A stretch of DNA of 64,000 bases from Immersiella caudata (Eukaryota; Ascomycota; Sordariomycetes; Sordariales; Lasiosphaeriaceae): assembly GCA_030512335.1 (NCBI GenBank), contig JAULSU010000005.1, positions 1,736,001 through 1,800,000 of the forward strand, written 5' to 3'. The notes beneath the pieces are model-generated. The model ran no database searches. It was not told the origin of the DNA and saw only the letters and a program-made list of their open reading frames with translations. The translations under genes and the position numbers were made by a program. Of the stretch, positions 40,982 to 52,100 are shown one piece after another. The first letter of the stretch is position 1. Each line of letters starts with the position of its first letter.

Positions 40982-43708
40982 CTATAACATGAGTATCAAA
41001 TCCTCCCTCAGATCCTCCTTATTCGTGCAAATATCAACCGCGAACCTGAGACCAGCCAGCTCGATTATCTCCGTCAGTGGATCCCCGTTGAGTGAGCCTC
41101 CCGACCAGTTGCCGAGCGTAGGACTGATTTTCATGGTTGCCTCCGGGGCACTGCCAACGCTTCTTGGAGTTTCTTTGCCAGCGGTGGGAAGGCTCAGGGG
41201 TGGCACCAGTGACGCGCCCTGTTCCACGGGAAGAAGAGGGGCCGACGGCGGTGGAATCTGTGACATATCACCGTCTTCGTATCCAAAGAACTCCCTTTCA
41301 TGCTGGTCGTCTCGCTCTCGTCTTTCTCGGTCTTCCGCCGTTTCCTGCTGATCCTCCGCCCCGTTACCCTCATCTTCGCCCTCAACCTGTAGCATCTTTC
41401 CCTGTGCGTGAAAGCTCGCGTTTTCATCCCCGCTGTCAAAGCCCCTTTCATCCCCACTGTCCCCGTAAATATCCATCTCAAACTCGCTCGGCCTTCCAAC
41501 GTTGTATTTGTACATGTCCTCCCTCCCCCCCTCACCTTCGAAAAAGTACACGTCCTCCATCTCTTCACTCCCATCTTCCTCTTCCTCTTCCTCTTCCTCT
41601 TCCTCTTCCTCTTCCTCTTCCTCTTCCTCTTCCTCTTCCTCTTCCTCTTCCTCTTCCTCTTCCTCTTCCTCTTCAGCCTCCCATACCCCATATTTCTCCT
41701 CCACCATCCATTCCACCTCCCGACCCCCAACCTCTTCCACCACCTCCCCCCTCCTCGACTCCTCCCTCTCCTCCGATCTCCTCATCAACTCCCTCACTCC
41801 CACAGGTGGGACCATCCCCACCGGCTTCGCCCTCAACGGCGGACTCTGCCCCGCCGCAGGCGTAAACCGCCTCTGCACCACGTAACCATCTCCCAGGACA
41901 CACTTCACCCTCTCCCTGCCTTCCTCCCTTTCAGGCGCAGCCTGAAACACACCTGATCCTTCAATCGGCGTCTCGGCGTCGCCTGCTTCCACCCTCAGCC
42001 GCAGCAACATCACCGCGAAGCGAATCTTCTCGTCTAGGCGTTCGACGAAGGTGCTTGGCTCGGAGTCGCGCGTCGGCCAGGATGGAGGGGTGTTGCTTGG
42101 GTCCTGGTTTGCAGCGCAGCGGAGTTTGTAGACTTTCCACTCGAGCCAGGTGAGTTGGTAGTCGTCCTTGGTTTCGGGTTCGGGGTGCGGGGAAGGTGAG
42201 CGGGCGGGGATGGGGGCGCGGGGGAGGATAATGAGGGGTGTTTTGGTTGGGGAGGGGGGGACTAGATTAGTGGTGGGGATCGGAGGGCCAGCTTTGGGAG
42301 GGAGGAAGGGGTTTGTTGTTGCGAAGGGGTTGGGGGGCGTTGAGAATGGATTGGGCTGTGTTGAGAAGGGGTTAGGGGCGGGCTGGGGTGATGGGGAGGC
42401 GGGGGCCGGTGTGAAGGGGTCGGAGGCGGCGAGTTCGAGGATGGCTTTGCTGGCTGCGTTGGCGGCTTGGGCTTTGGCGACAAAGGAAGAGAGCTCGGCG
42501 ATGGCTTGGTCGATGGGGGTAACTTCTTGTTGTTTTCGTTGTTCTTCGGGGGGTTGAAAGGTGTTGATGTCAATGGAGATAGCTGTTGGCCTCCGCTCTG
42601 GCGGATGGTCAACGTCGAGGGGGATGGAGGACGGGATGTCGGCGGGCTCGGGGGCTCCGGAATTGGGTTGCTGAGTTGTGGACGGTGATGAGGGAAGCAC
42701 TTCGGGAGATGGTGGACTGGGCTGTCGGGTATCCTCGTTGATAGGAGTTTCAATGGACTGTGTTGTTTCAGGCTTGGCGGCCGACTCTCGCTGAGGCTTG
42801 GGCTCAGGGGTAACTGGCTCGGGGGGTGCAGCCTGTTTCTCCTCTTCACCTTCGTCCTCGCCCTCCTCTTGTTCTTCGTTCTTTGCTGGAGAGTTTGCAG
42901 GATCGGGAAGGATGCTGGAGTCTCCCTTATCCTCCTCTTTCTCCTGCTGTTGTTCCTCGGCTCCTTGATCCTTCCCCACTTCTGCGTCATCTTCATCCTC
43001 TTTCGCCTTCGTCTTCGCCTTCGACTGAGGCTTGGCTTTGGTCTTGACTTTGGCCCTGGAGGCTTTCGGCTCGCTGGCCTTCGTTTTCACTGTCTTCACC
43101 GGCTTGGGTTTCTTCGGCCTGGAAGTTGCTGGGGGCGGTGGAGGAAACAGCTCCTGTACCTTGAGCTTCGTTTTTCGAGAGGGCTGGATGCGTGTTGGAG
43201 GTGTCTCCGCGATGCCCGTCCTTCTCTTTTTGACCGGTTTCGCTCCGTCTTCATTTTCGTCTTCCTCTTCTTCATACTCGCCATCAGAGCCGTCGGCCTT
43301 TCTCTTGCTGCGTTTGCTTTGAGCTGCCTTGGCCAAGATAGCCGAGCCTCCGCTTGCTCTGTCTTCGAGCCCCTCAGGGTCATCTTCGGCGTACAACTTG
43401 TCGAGAATTCTTTCATCGCCGGCCTTTTCGGTCAAGACGAGCTCGAGGTGGGCAAGACGGTCGACTTCAGCCTTGAACCATGCCTTGGCGCGGACGAGAA
43501 AGTCGGATTTGCGGTAAATATGGCCTTTTCTCAGCGCTCCCAGGTCGACCATGAGCCCGTCCTCGGTCAGGTGGTATTTTCCCAAAGCATTAGCTCGTCG
43601 CCACTCAGATCCGGGACTGCTGTCAGAGCCGTGCCCTCCACGCTGGCAAGGAGGGACGATGGCGCAGGGCCGAGATGACGGGGGTATTATGTCGGCGTCT
43701 CCGTCCAT
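40982..43708 (-). CDS. Large acidic, low-complexity fungal protein with NPF repeats and poly-Glu
   Basis: One intronless frame, 908 residues from MDGDADIIPP (the frame also has an ATG at 43726). The only ordered part is near the N-terminus: WRRANALGKYHLTEDGLMVDLGALRKGHIYRKSDFLVRAKAWFKAEVDRLAHLELVL. A basic nuclear-type stretch follows (KRSKRKADGS, KKRRTG, repeated KTKAK). Then come long Pro/Glu/Gln-rich regions and four closely spaced NPF tripeptides (NPFSTQPNPFSTPPNPFATTNPF), which in other proteins bind EH domains. A short folded block around YQLTWLEWKVYKLRCAANQDPSNTPPSWPT is followed by a predicted helix (FVERLDEKIRFAVMLLRLR). Residues of about 680-715 are unbroken Glu, encoded by the hexamer repeat at 41575. 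Unknown function; the basic clusters suggest the nucleus, while NPF motifs would suggest endocytosis. Confidence 0.75.
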   Translation of the reverse strand: MDGDADIIPPSSRPCAIVPPCQRGGHGSDSSPGSEWRRANALGKYHLTEDGLMVDLGALRKGHIYRKSDFLVRAKAWFKAEVDRLAHLELVLTEKAGDERILDKLYAEDDPEGLEDRASGGSAILAKAAQSKRSKRKADGSDGEYEEEEDENEDGAKPVKKRRTGIAETPPTRIQPSRKTKLKVQELFPPPPPATSRPKKPKPVKTVKTKASEPKASRAKVKTKAKPQSKAKTKAKEDEDDAEVGKDQGAEEQQQEKEEDKGDSSILPDPANSPAKNEEQEEGEDEGEEEKQAAPPEPVTPEPKPQRESAAKPETTQSIETPINEDTRQPSPPSPEVLPSSPSTTQQPNSGAPEPADIPSSIPLDVDHPPERRPTAISIDINTFQPPEEQRKQQEVTPIDQAIAELSSFVAKAQAANAASKAILELAASDPFTPAPASPSPQPAPNPFSTQPNPFSTPPNPFATTNPFLPPKAGPPIPTTNLVPPSPTKTPLIILPRAPIPARSPSPHPEPETKDDYQLTWLEWKVYKLRCAANQDPSNTPPSWPTRDSEPSTFVERLDEKIRFAVMLLRLRVEAGDAETPIEGSGVFQAAPEREEGRERVKCVLGDGYVVQRRFTPAAGQSPPLRAKPVGMVPPVGVRELMRRSEEREESRRGEVVEEVGGREVEWMVEEKYGVWEAEEEEEEEEEEEEEEEEEEEEEEEEEEEEEEEEEDGSEEMEDVYFFEGEGGREDMYKYNVGRPSEFEMDIYGDSGDERGFDSGDENASFHAQGKMLQVEGEDEGNGAEDQQETAEDRERRERDDQHEREFFGYEDGDMSQIPPPSAPLLPVEQGASLVPPLSLPTAGKETPRSVGSAPEATMKISPTLGNWSGGSLNGDPLTEIIELAGLRFAVDICTNKEDLREDLILML
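41575..41670. repeat. (CTTCCT)16 hexamer tandem repeat encoding poly-Glu
   Basis: Sixteen perfect copies of CTTCCT, read on the minus strand as alternating GAA and GAG codons within the acidic protein. The repeat is a multiple of three, so length changes keep the frame. On the plus strand it would encode Leu/Phe/Ser runs, which accounts for the many shadow frames here. Confidence 0.95.
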
Positions 43709-44825
43709 GGCACTGAAGAGGAGCAATCAATGAGGCAAAGATAACTGGGAACGATATTGGGGACCATGGTGTCGATTGAGCGTGGTGCTCGAAGGCTATC
43801 TTCAATCCTGCTTGACAAAGAAAATAACAGCCCCCTCTCAGTGCCGGAATCGTGACAAAGAAAACAGCTCCATCTTCTTGAGCAAGTACCGTTCAACTTG
43901 TTGCAGTTCCCGGTCCCATACAGCACTTGTGATCATCCAAGGGTTCGAGAGATGAACTCTAGACGCAAAGCGTTGGGAGAGCCGCCGGAACCTTGTTCTA
44001 TAACCCATCAGCCCATAGTTCACCTCAGGGACGTTCGGATACATAAGTCGAGCGTCACGGATCTACATCGCATTGTCGCTTTGTGTCCGAGACCCGCATC
44101 CGGCCTTAAGACGGACGCACGGAAGTTGGCCTACTCCAAAATCCAGAGAACCTCATTCCTCCCTCGAACAAAGGGTCACCCTGGCCAGGCAAGCCCAGGT
44201 GAAGAACGCCAAGCCAATGTCTGCTCACGTGCTGTTGGCGCTGAATCATCCTCAAGAGTGGCATTGCTTGGGAGGTCCAACAATTGAAATGAGGCTGATA
44301 ACATGGGAAGGCGTGTTGACATAGTGTCAACAGATGGGCAAAGCGGGGGACCATGAGGAATTCTGTGACTCCACACTCAGACACGCAGATGCGGGAAGTC
44401 GCACCAAAACGGGCTACTCGTTCCAATGATCCTTCCCACCAAAGCACATTCGTAGATCGCAGATCATCCGCATAGATACGCGTACGCTGATAAATCGAAG
44501 GATTCTCCTAGTATTCATTCCCATATCCTAGTATTCATTCCCATATGGCTATTTGGGGCTGTTTAACGACCATTACTGGTCTGGTCACAAGCAAGGAGCC
44601 AGGCAGGGTCCGGAATCCGAGCTAGCGACCTGGCCATCCTTCGATGCGACAGACCCCAACTGAAGCGAGCCGAATGCAGGCAAATGCGACGTCTGACGTA
44701 AGCCCTCCAATCACTGATAAATGGTCCAGAGGAGTTGACCAGGCCTCCGGAGCTTTCGCCTGTTTATGCATCGCTGTCGAACCTGGACGAACAAGGCGCG
44801 CCTCGCCAGTCAATTGAGACCGGAC
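43709..44825. other. Divergent intergenic region, about 1.1 kb
   Basis: Promoter regions of the acidic protein (minus) and the flavin monooxygenase (plus). It contains a 20-bp direct duplication at 44506-44545. No gene was recognised. Confidence 0.45.
44506..44545. repeat. Perfect 20-bp tandem duplication
   Basis: TCCTAGTATTCATTCCCATA occurs twice in immediate succession (44506-44525, 44526-44545), then TGG. It lies 280 bp upstream of the monooxygenase ATG. A duplicated factor site or a simple replication slip are both possible. Confidence 0.9.
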
Positions 44826-46897
44826 ATGGAAAATTCCAAGGTCGCGGTCGTGGGGGCAGGTAAGGGCATCTTGGTTCCTTCCTCCCGACTTCATCCCTGC
44901 GTGCGGGCCCCTATCACGCCACCTCCCACATCCACACCGACTGGTGGGAACGCAGGAGCAACCTAGTCCGAGAACAGAACCGCTAGCGAAAAATGATTCA
45001 TGACACTCACGATGCTAACTACATGCGCTGAGTAGGGCCATCGGGCCTGACCATGCTCAAGGCGCTACGCGAAGATGGCTTCGCCGTCACGCTCTACGAG
45101 CGGCGCCATCGCGTTGGCGGACTCTGGGCGTATTCGGATAATCCTACCCATACGACGGCACTTCCAGGTATGCTACACAGCACAACCCGCGCCGCGCATC
45201 AGCGGTAACTACATGCTGCGCACCCAACAGGGATGCCCTGTGCGAGACCCTGCGGCCGGTTTGAGCATCACTAACTCCGGGGCAGTGACTCGGGCGAACC
45301 TGTCAAAGTTTACCTGCGGCTTTTCTGACTACCCCATCCCAGACAGTAAGCACCACTCACCGTCTGCAGGACATCATGGCGTAGCAATCAGTGGGGCTGA
45401 TGCATTTAGAATACCCAACGTACATGCAGCCACATCACTTCCAGCAGTACATGGAAGAGTATGCAAAACACTTTGATCTTCTCAGAGACATAGTACTCGG
45501 CGCCGACGTCAAGTTGGCGAGGCGCAGCGACGATGACACCCGGTGGCTCCTCGACGTCGAGCAAGAGGCAAAGACCGAGACCGTAGAGTACGACCGGATT
45601 GTCTTTTGCCATGGATACCAGAGCAAAGCAGACATGCCTACCTTTGAGGGCCAAGAAAAGTTTGAGGGGGTCATCATGCATTCTCAAGCATACAGAGAGT
45701 ACGTATCGTTGTTTGGGTTTATAACTCAGTCTTGGCACAGCATGTTGCTGAGTTAGCAGCCATGCCAGCAGCTACTAACCATTGTTCGGTTTTCTGTACA
45801 GCCCAGCCCAGTTCAGAGGGAAGAACGTCATTGTGGTTGGCCTGTCAAGCACATCGGGCGATATCATCCCGACTTTGATGCCCGTGGCCAACAAGGTCTA
45901 CATCTCACATCGGCGCGGTGCGTTCCCCTTTACACGCTACCGCAATGGGACCCCTAACGACCTCGTCCTGAACTGGCGACGACGGCAGATCGGTAACTTT
46001 TTTCAGCGGTACTTCCCTCGCTTCAGCAGGTGGCTTGCCGACACCTCCCTCCCCTTTCTCGCCCGCCGGTCATTCGACTTCGACTTCGATCCATCCTGGA
46101 ATCTCGAGCCTTTCCCTTCTATCACTTTGAATCTCCCCGGTTCCTTTGAGCTCATCTTCCCTTACCTCCGCGATGGCAGCCTCACATCCCTTCGCGGTCT
46201 GACCCGCTTCACCGGCCCTCGTTCCCTCGAACTTGCGGATGACACCGCCCTCACCGACATTGACGCGGTGCTGCTGTGTACCGGCTACAGTGCCGACTGG
46301 TCAGCCCTCGCGCCCTTCGTCTCCACCAGCCAACCTCCCGTAAAGTCATACACCGGGCCCCCACTCTACCGCCTCTATCGCAACATCTTCCCACCCGAGT
46401 ACGCCACCACCTGCGCCCTTTTATGTTACTCAGCCTTTGGCAAGAACAACGGCTTCTCCTTCGCCGACGTCACTGCCTGGGCGGTAAGCAACGTCTTCCG
46501 CGGCGTCGAGCCACTCCCCTCCCGGGCCGAAATGGAGTCCTCCATCGACACTCACCAACGCTGGATAGCGGAGGAGTGCTATGCGCGCGAGCCGTACTGC
46601 GACACCAGCATGGTCCGGCAGTGGGAGTTCCAGGCGTGGCTTCACAAAGCCGCGGGAACGGGCATGGAGAATCTAGGGTGGGGATGGAAGGGGTGGAAGT
46701 TCTGGTGGAATGATCGGGAGATGTACGGGTTGATGAATCATGGGGTTGAGACGGCGCATGCCTTTCGGTACTTTGAGACTGGTAAGCGGAGGACTTGGGA
46801 GGGGGCCAGGGAGGCGATTGTGCATGTGAATCGGATTGTGGGGGAGAAATTTCCCTGCCCGGAGGAGGAGGGGTGGTGGAAGGGGAAGAGGGAGTGA
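44826..46897 (+). CDS. Flavin-containing monooxygenase (FMO-like), FAD and NADPH dependent
   Basis: Adds one oxygen atom to N-, S- or carbonyl-bearing small molecules. Five exons: 44826-44859, 45036-45167, 45286-45345, 45410-45698, 45802-46897, giving 536 residues. The third junction is chosen at 45285|45286 because it uses a CTAAC branch site and joins ALP to VTRANLSKFTC without a frame break; the alternative acceptor at 45230 runs into a stop. Motifs: FAD-binding GAGPSGL at 10-16, split by intron 1; the FMO fingerprint FEGVIMHSQAY (Phe160, Gly162, His166, Tyr170); the NADPH loop GLSSTSGD starting at Gly185; and the LLCTGY motif in the last exon. Length matches fungal FMOs (about 500-550). 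It stands alone, with no clustered biosynthetic gene visible, so the substrate is unknown. No signal peptide or clear membrane anchor. Confidence 0.88.
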
Positions 46898-49127
46898 GTC
46901 AGGCTCATGCTTGCATGCTGTGAGGTTGGCTCTGGAGATAGGACCAGTGTGGGCAGGTTGATTCTCTTCACGGGCAGCGATTCTTTGCCGGATTCATGGC
47001 GTAGCTGGCGCGTTTTCTTCCCTCATCCGCCTCTATGTCTCGGACTTATTGAGGCAGAGCAGCGAGTCTACGACATTACCCGCCGGCTCACTAGAGTACA
47101 CGTGAGCCACTACCACTATGCATGAGCAACACTACCATCTATCACATATGTCGTACCCGTTCCCTATATGCAGAGTACGTCTGCCAACATCTACGCGAAA
47201 GTCATACAGGCTGTGCCCGATTACGCCACCCACACACACAAGATTGGTCAACATGGGGGTCACATTTCAAGACCGAGGAATTCGGTTTCAACTGAAGCAA
47301 CAGGCATGCACGTATGACGCGATAACCGACCCGTGCCCGATTAGTGCGCTTCATTTCGTTGGTCGTGTGCACACGAGATAGATTGCTTACGCCGCTTTCT
47401 GGTCTGCGAGGTCAGTTTGGTCCATGATCAGTGGTGACTCTGACTGGCAGGCAGACAGCTCTTGATGTAAGAATGTAAGATAGGTGTGCAAACCTGGCTA
47501 TAACAACAGACTCGGCAAAGATGGCGATTGGGGGATGGTGATGATGATGTTCAGGGGTGAGCGCAGTGCAGTGCCAGCGGAACTCGGAACTTGCTGCGGT
47601 CATGATGGGTCCCATGGAACCTCCCGAGAACAACCACTCACTACTCAACCTCCCCCCCTTGTTCATCGGTCCGCGATGTCCGCGATGCACTTCCCCCATC
47701 TGGTCCAAATACCCCGTGCGGAATCACACACCCAGGCCGCCGCATTGTTTCAATCACGGCGTCAGTGCAAACGGCTGACATTCAATGGCGGACCAAACTT
47801 TTTACCTAACCTTGACCCCAATCCTTGGTAGCAACGCTCTGCGACCAAAAACGGCCAATGCTCGGACTCTTCTCTCCTTAATTTTTTGTCTTTGCGCCTC
47901 ATGGAAATGCCAACGAAAAATCCACATTCCCGCTCCAATCCTAAATCCCGCCACATCCCACTAGCGTCCTGCCAACACTTCCCAGGACTCGGAATTGGAA
48001 CCTAACCCAGTTTTTTTTTTTTTTATCGGGACTGGCGGCGGCGGCGACGGCCGTGCTGCAAGTGCGAGTGCAACAGGATTGCGATCCCAAGCAAGCCACA
48101 AAGCACAGATTTTTTTGATCTTGTTTCCTTTCCTTTCTCAAACGGGCGAATTATTAAATGATGGTTCAGATAGGGGTGTTGCACGCCGTTCCAATCCTCC
48201 TCGCTCCCTTTCTTCACAGCGGCTGCGGGCGGCGCGGAAATTTCCACGCTTTCTCTGGGCATCTGGGCATGACCCCCAGGAAGTGTTCCAATATGGAGAC
48301 GCGATGACACCCCAACTATCGCTTCGCTCGGTTGGTCCCAGCCGAACAAGCGAGATGTTTCTCCTGCTAGTGTAGGCTATTGCTATTCTTAGCGTGGAGA
48401 AGTGCGTACTTGGTATCGATTCGATCGCGTGTCATCGTGGGTCCCTAAAATGGAGTGCACGAGCGGCGGGGGAAATTCCGTCCGTGGGTTGGGACTTTGT
48501 GGGCTCGATATTCCTTAGGGCAGGTCTTTTGGGAGGTGCGGTACCAAGATGGGCACGGGTACGCATTACGGGGTAGGCCAAGGGGGTGCTAGTTTGCAGC
48601 TGAGTTATACTAGTAATGAACTAGGTTGAATAAAAATGGGGGGATTCGGAGTACGAGCGAGGTGAGTGAGGTTGTGGCAATCCGTAGAATACGGAGATGG
48701 ACGGGGATGCGGTGTGGGATTCCTCCCGATGTATCTTGGCATGGGTCTGGGTCCTCGGATTGGAGATCGGATGTTTGCATTAAATTTTTTTGGCTTTTCT
48801 GTTACGAGCGGCCTTTTGAGGTAAGTTTGATCTTACGGGGAATTTCCTGCCTGACACAGGCCTCAGGCATCAAGGCAGCAATTCCAAAAACTAATGGAGG
48901 CACGATGGAGACTCGCCCTTATTACCTTACCCTCCTCTGGCAAGAAGTGTAGTATCAGTGTCACATCGACTCCGACAAGGTAGGTGGTTTCATTTTGCAT
49001 GCGAGGTCATCGAAGCGCGATGGTTGCTAGTTTAGATCGGTCTCGGCTGGTCCTCTCCCCAAAACCAGTGCGCTGCGCTAGATACGCACACTCACAACAA
49101 CGGCAAGTGCACATGCGCAACACACGG

Positions 49128-49189
<62 letters not shown>

Positions 49190-52100
49190 CAGGAGCGACA
49201 CGTCGATCGCCGACTGCGTAGTGAAGCGAAGCGAAGGCAACCTACCTTTTCCTACCGACCTATACACATTGATTGATGTGGCACCGTGGTAAGAACACGC
49301 AATCACATGGATGGCTGGACGGATGCATCCCTCTCTCTCCCGTGACTGACGGGAGCCGTTTTCCTTCCCTCTCTGGGCACGCCAACCCGAAGTTTGAGTG
49401 AGTCACAACAACTGCCAGCCAACCAAACCACCCTCGGGCACCAGTATCAGCAGATACGCACATAGCTCAGCTGTATTCTTGTTCTACCTTGACTATCACT
49501 GCGCAAGTAAAGGGAAAAGAGGGGGGCAGGGCAAGTCGGTACTCCATACCCAACCTATCATGCCATCGACGAGCCGAGACTTGCATGCGTGGTGCATGGA
49601 GATTCTTGGCGTGGGTCCCCCCCCCCGCCATTCCCCCACCCACACTTTCACAAGGGCTGGGTCCAGTTGAGCTACAGATATTTTGATCTGTCGCATTCTG
49701 GGGGCTGTCTCTTTTGGCATCCATGCATTGCGTCTGCTCTGTCTTGGTAGAGCTGCATGGATGTTTGATGAAACGCAAAAGCGAGACTAGATTCTTAATT
49801 CGGAGCTAGTCTCGATGACGATGCTGCCTGGGCATGTACGCATCGGTTCTTGGCCGCTGCGATGGTTTCAACGCTTCGAGGGAGTACAGATCGTGGTGTA
49901 GAGATGGGGGCTAGATTGGCTGGATAGTGCAAGTCGACAAGTGCACGCTCCGACTCTCAACTTTGGGCTGTGGAGCGGAGCTCTGACGTGTCATGTAATG
50001 ACCCAATGCGCCCGAGTCAGGAGAGGTTGGAGAAGATGGATGCTGCGGAGGAAATAAGCGAATGATGGTCGACAGGAGCAAAGCCGTGTGTTGAATGTGT
50101 TGTAACTCTGCTGTAATCAACGAGTTTCGAAGCCAAGTGAACGGTGAATAACAGACTTTGTTGCGTCGTGGAATCATCATCATCCGAAAGGAGCAGTAGC
50201 CATGGCCTAGTCTAAGAGGTAGCGCCACCTACTGTATCATGGCGCTAGCCGAAGCATACTGACTGATCGCTCGCACTCCCCCCGATCATCCTAGTGTTGC
50301 GTCCCAACGTGATACACTTCCGTGGCGCACAGCCACAGGCGTCGCACACATTCTACACCACTAGATGTAGCCGTCAGGGGCTGTTGGCGATTCTGAAGGG
50401 GGAGGGCTCGTTTCGGGCTTGTTTTTGATATCTCGAGGTGTAAGTCCTTGGCGTTGAACTGGTTGCAGGTTGGCGATTGCGGGCAGAAGAAAGGTAAAAG
50501 TTGGCTCTGAATGCGTGGTGCAAATGCGCAGACTCTACACCAATGCAACAGTCATCGCATAGGAATACAGCCGCTGCCGGCCCCATCCTTGTCGGAAATG
50601 TGTAGCACAATCTGTAGTGACGACTCGCGTAAAGCGGCGCGACTGATTTACCCGTACGGCCTTGGATTGCGTCTATGCCCAGTCGCGGCGCCAGCGTCTG
50701 CACGGTTCTCCAGCCGAGTCTTGCCTTCTTTCCGTATCTCAACCACCCCTGGTTGGGGGACCTGGGACCCGCCCGTTGGTTGTCGTCAGGCGTCCACCTT
50801 TGGAACCTTGGGGAACCAACAGTTTCCAGCGTTACACAACTTTCAGGTTGCACCTTTTCAGGCAATTATCCGCCCGATATACCAAATTATCTAGTCCTCT
50901 CAGCCGGGTTGAAATAGAACGAGCCCCTAACTCGCCATGGAGATCGTTGTCCTAAAATAAAATATCTAACGTCGGAGAGCCCATTCCCAAGCGCGACCAG
51001 TCCGTTTGCTGTCTCTCATAAGTTGCTGCATTTTGTGTCGCCAATAGTCGGAAATGCGGAACAAGACAGGAGTGGCTGTGCGCGTTTAATCGGAATTCAA
51101 TTACAGCCCAGCGTTGATACTCCTCGCTGCGCCGCTCGCATCTAGAAGATCCTTCGTTCGAGATTTTTGGTATAGGGGCGGTGTCCTAGTTGGTTGCACT
51201 GAGCCATGGTACCCTACAGGTAGGCAGCGGCGCGCGGCCGCCTCTGACTCTCCCTGATGAAACTCTTGCGATGGTGCCATCGAGGCGCGTGATTTGAATG
51301 TTGCCTACGCAGCTTCACGACTGCGGCTTGATGAGGTCTGGCTTTGCCCTCATCCTCAACATCCAAGCGTACAACACTGCCTAGTCCTCGCATGACGAAA
51401 ACGCGTTCGAAGGTGCACCCGAGTTCGCTTGGGGCGCGACGACAGTAACGGTGAGGTTCACCGTTCGATCTGGCCTGTTGGTGGTTAATGATATCGTGGC
51501 GCTGGGTGATCTGCCGAGGCCAGAGGGAAGTCCTCTGAGCCGCTCGGTCCTGGTTTCGAGTCCGGACTCCAACCTCGTCACTGCGCCTCGATCGGATGCC
51601 AACAAGCCACTCAAGCGAGGATAAGTCGCAACGAATCCATCCCATCGGCCGTCTCAGGCCATACAGTTCGAGTCCGCTGGGTTGGGCTAGGACCGGGAGT
51701 GTGGTCTAGCGATCTTCCACGGATCCAGCACCGCATCCATCTTGATCCCGATTCCGGCGAACTCAGATGTTGCGATGAATAAAGCTCGCGGCCAGTAATA
51801 CGTGGAGGCGAAAACTAGTATCCCTCTGGGCATTGAGGCTACGCCACACGCGGGAATGGATGTGAAAGTGGAGGTTAAATTGGATGCCCGAGGGCTAGGA
51901 TCTATCTGCATGAACGACCCCTATTGGACGTCCCGCCAATGTTGGTGATCCTACTGGGACGGCAGCCCGCTCGTGTCCGCGGCAGACCGCCGTGCTGCTG
52001 CCCCGTTAGTTGTGTAACCAGGGACGACTTTCTTTCCGCGGTGCCCACAGGCATGGGGGTGCTTCCCACGATAATCGTCGCTTTCTATCCTCCAACTACG

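Noticed and set aside
41137..41956. Plus-strand frames of Pro/Leu/Ser/Phe repeats
   Set aside because: They read the (CTTCCT)16 repeat and its flanks in antisense; the minus frame is much longer.
43096..43416. Lys/Arg-rich minus frame inside the acidic protein gene
   Set aside because: Out-of-frame shadow of the 908-residue frame.
45168..45230. Alternative acceptor at 45230 for intron 2 of the monooxygenase
   Set aside because: It leads to a stop within 15 codons. The acceptor at 45285 has a CTAAC branch site and restores the FMO alignment.
50374..50865. A 163-codon minus frame
   Set aside because: Random-looking composition with no start context or homologous motif.
51480..51580. Possible tRNA T arm (GGTTTCGAGTCC)
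   Set aside because: The stem does not pair perfectly, and no matching D arm or acceptor stem lies at the right distance upstream.
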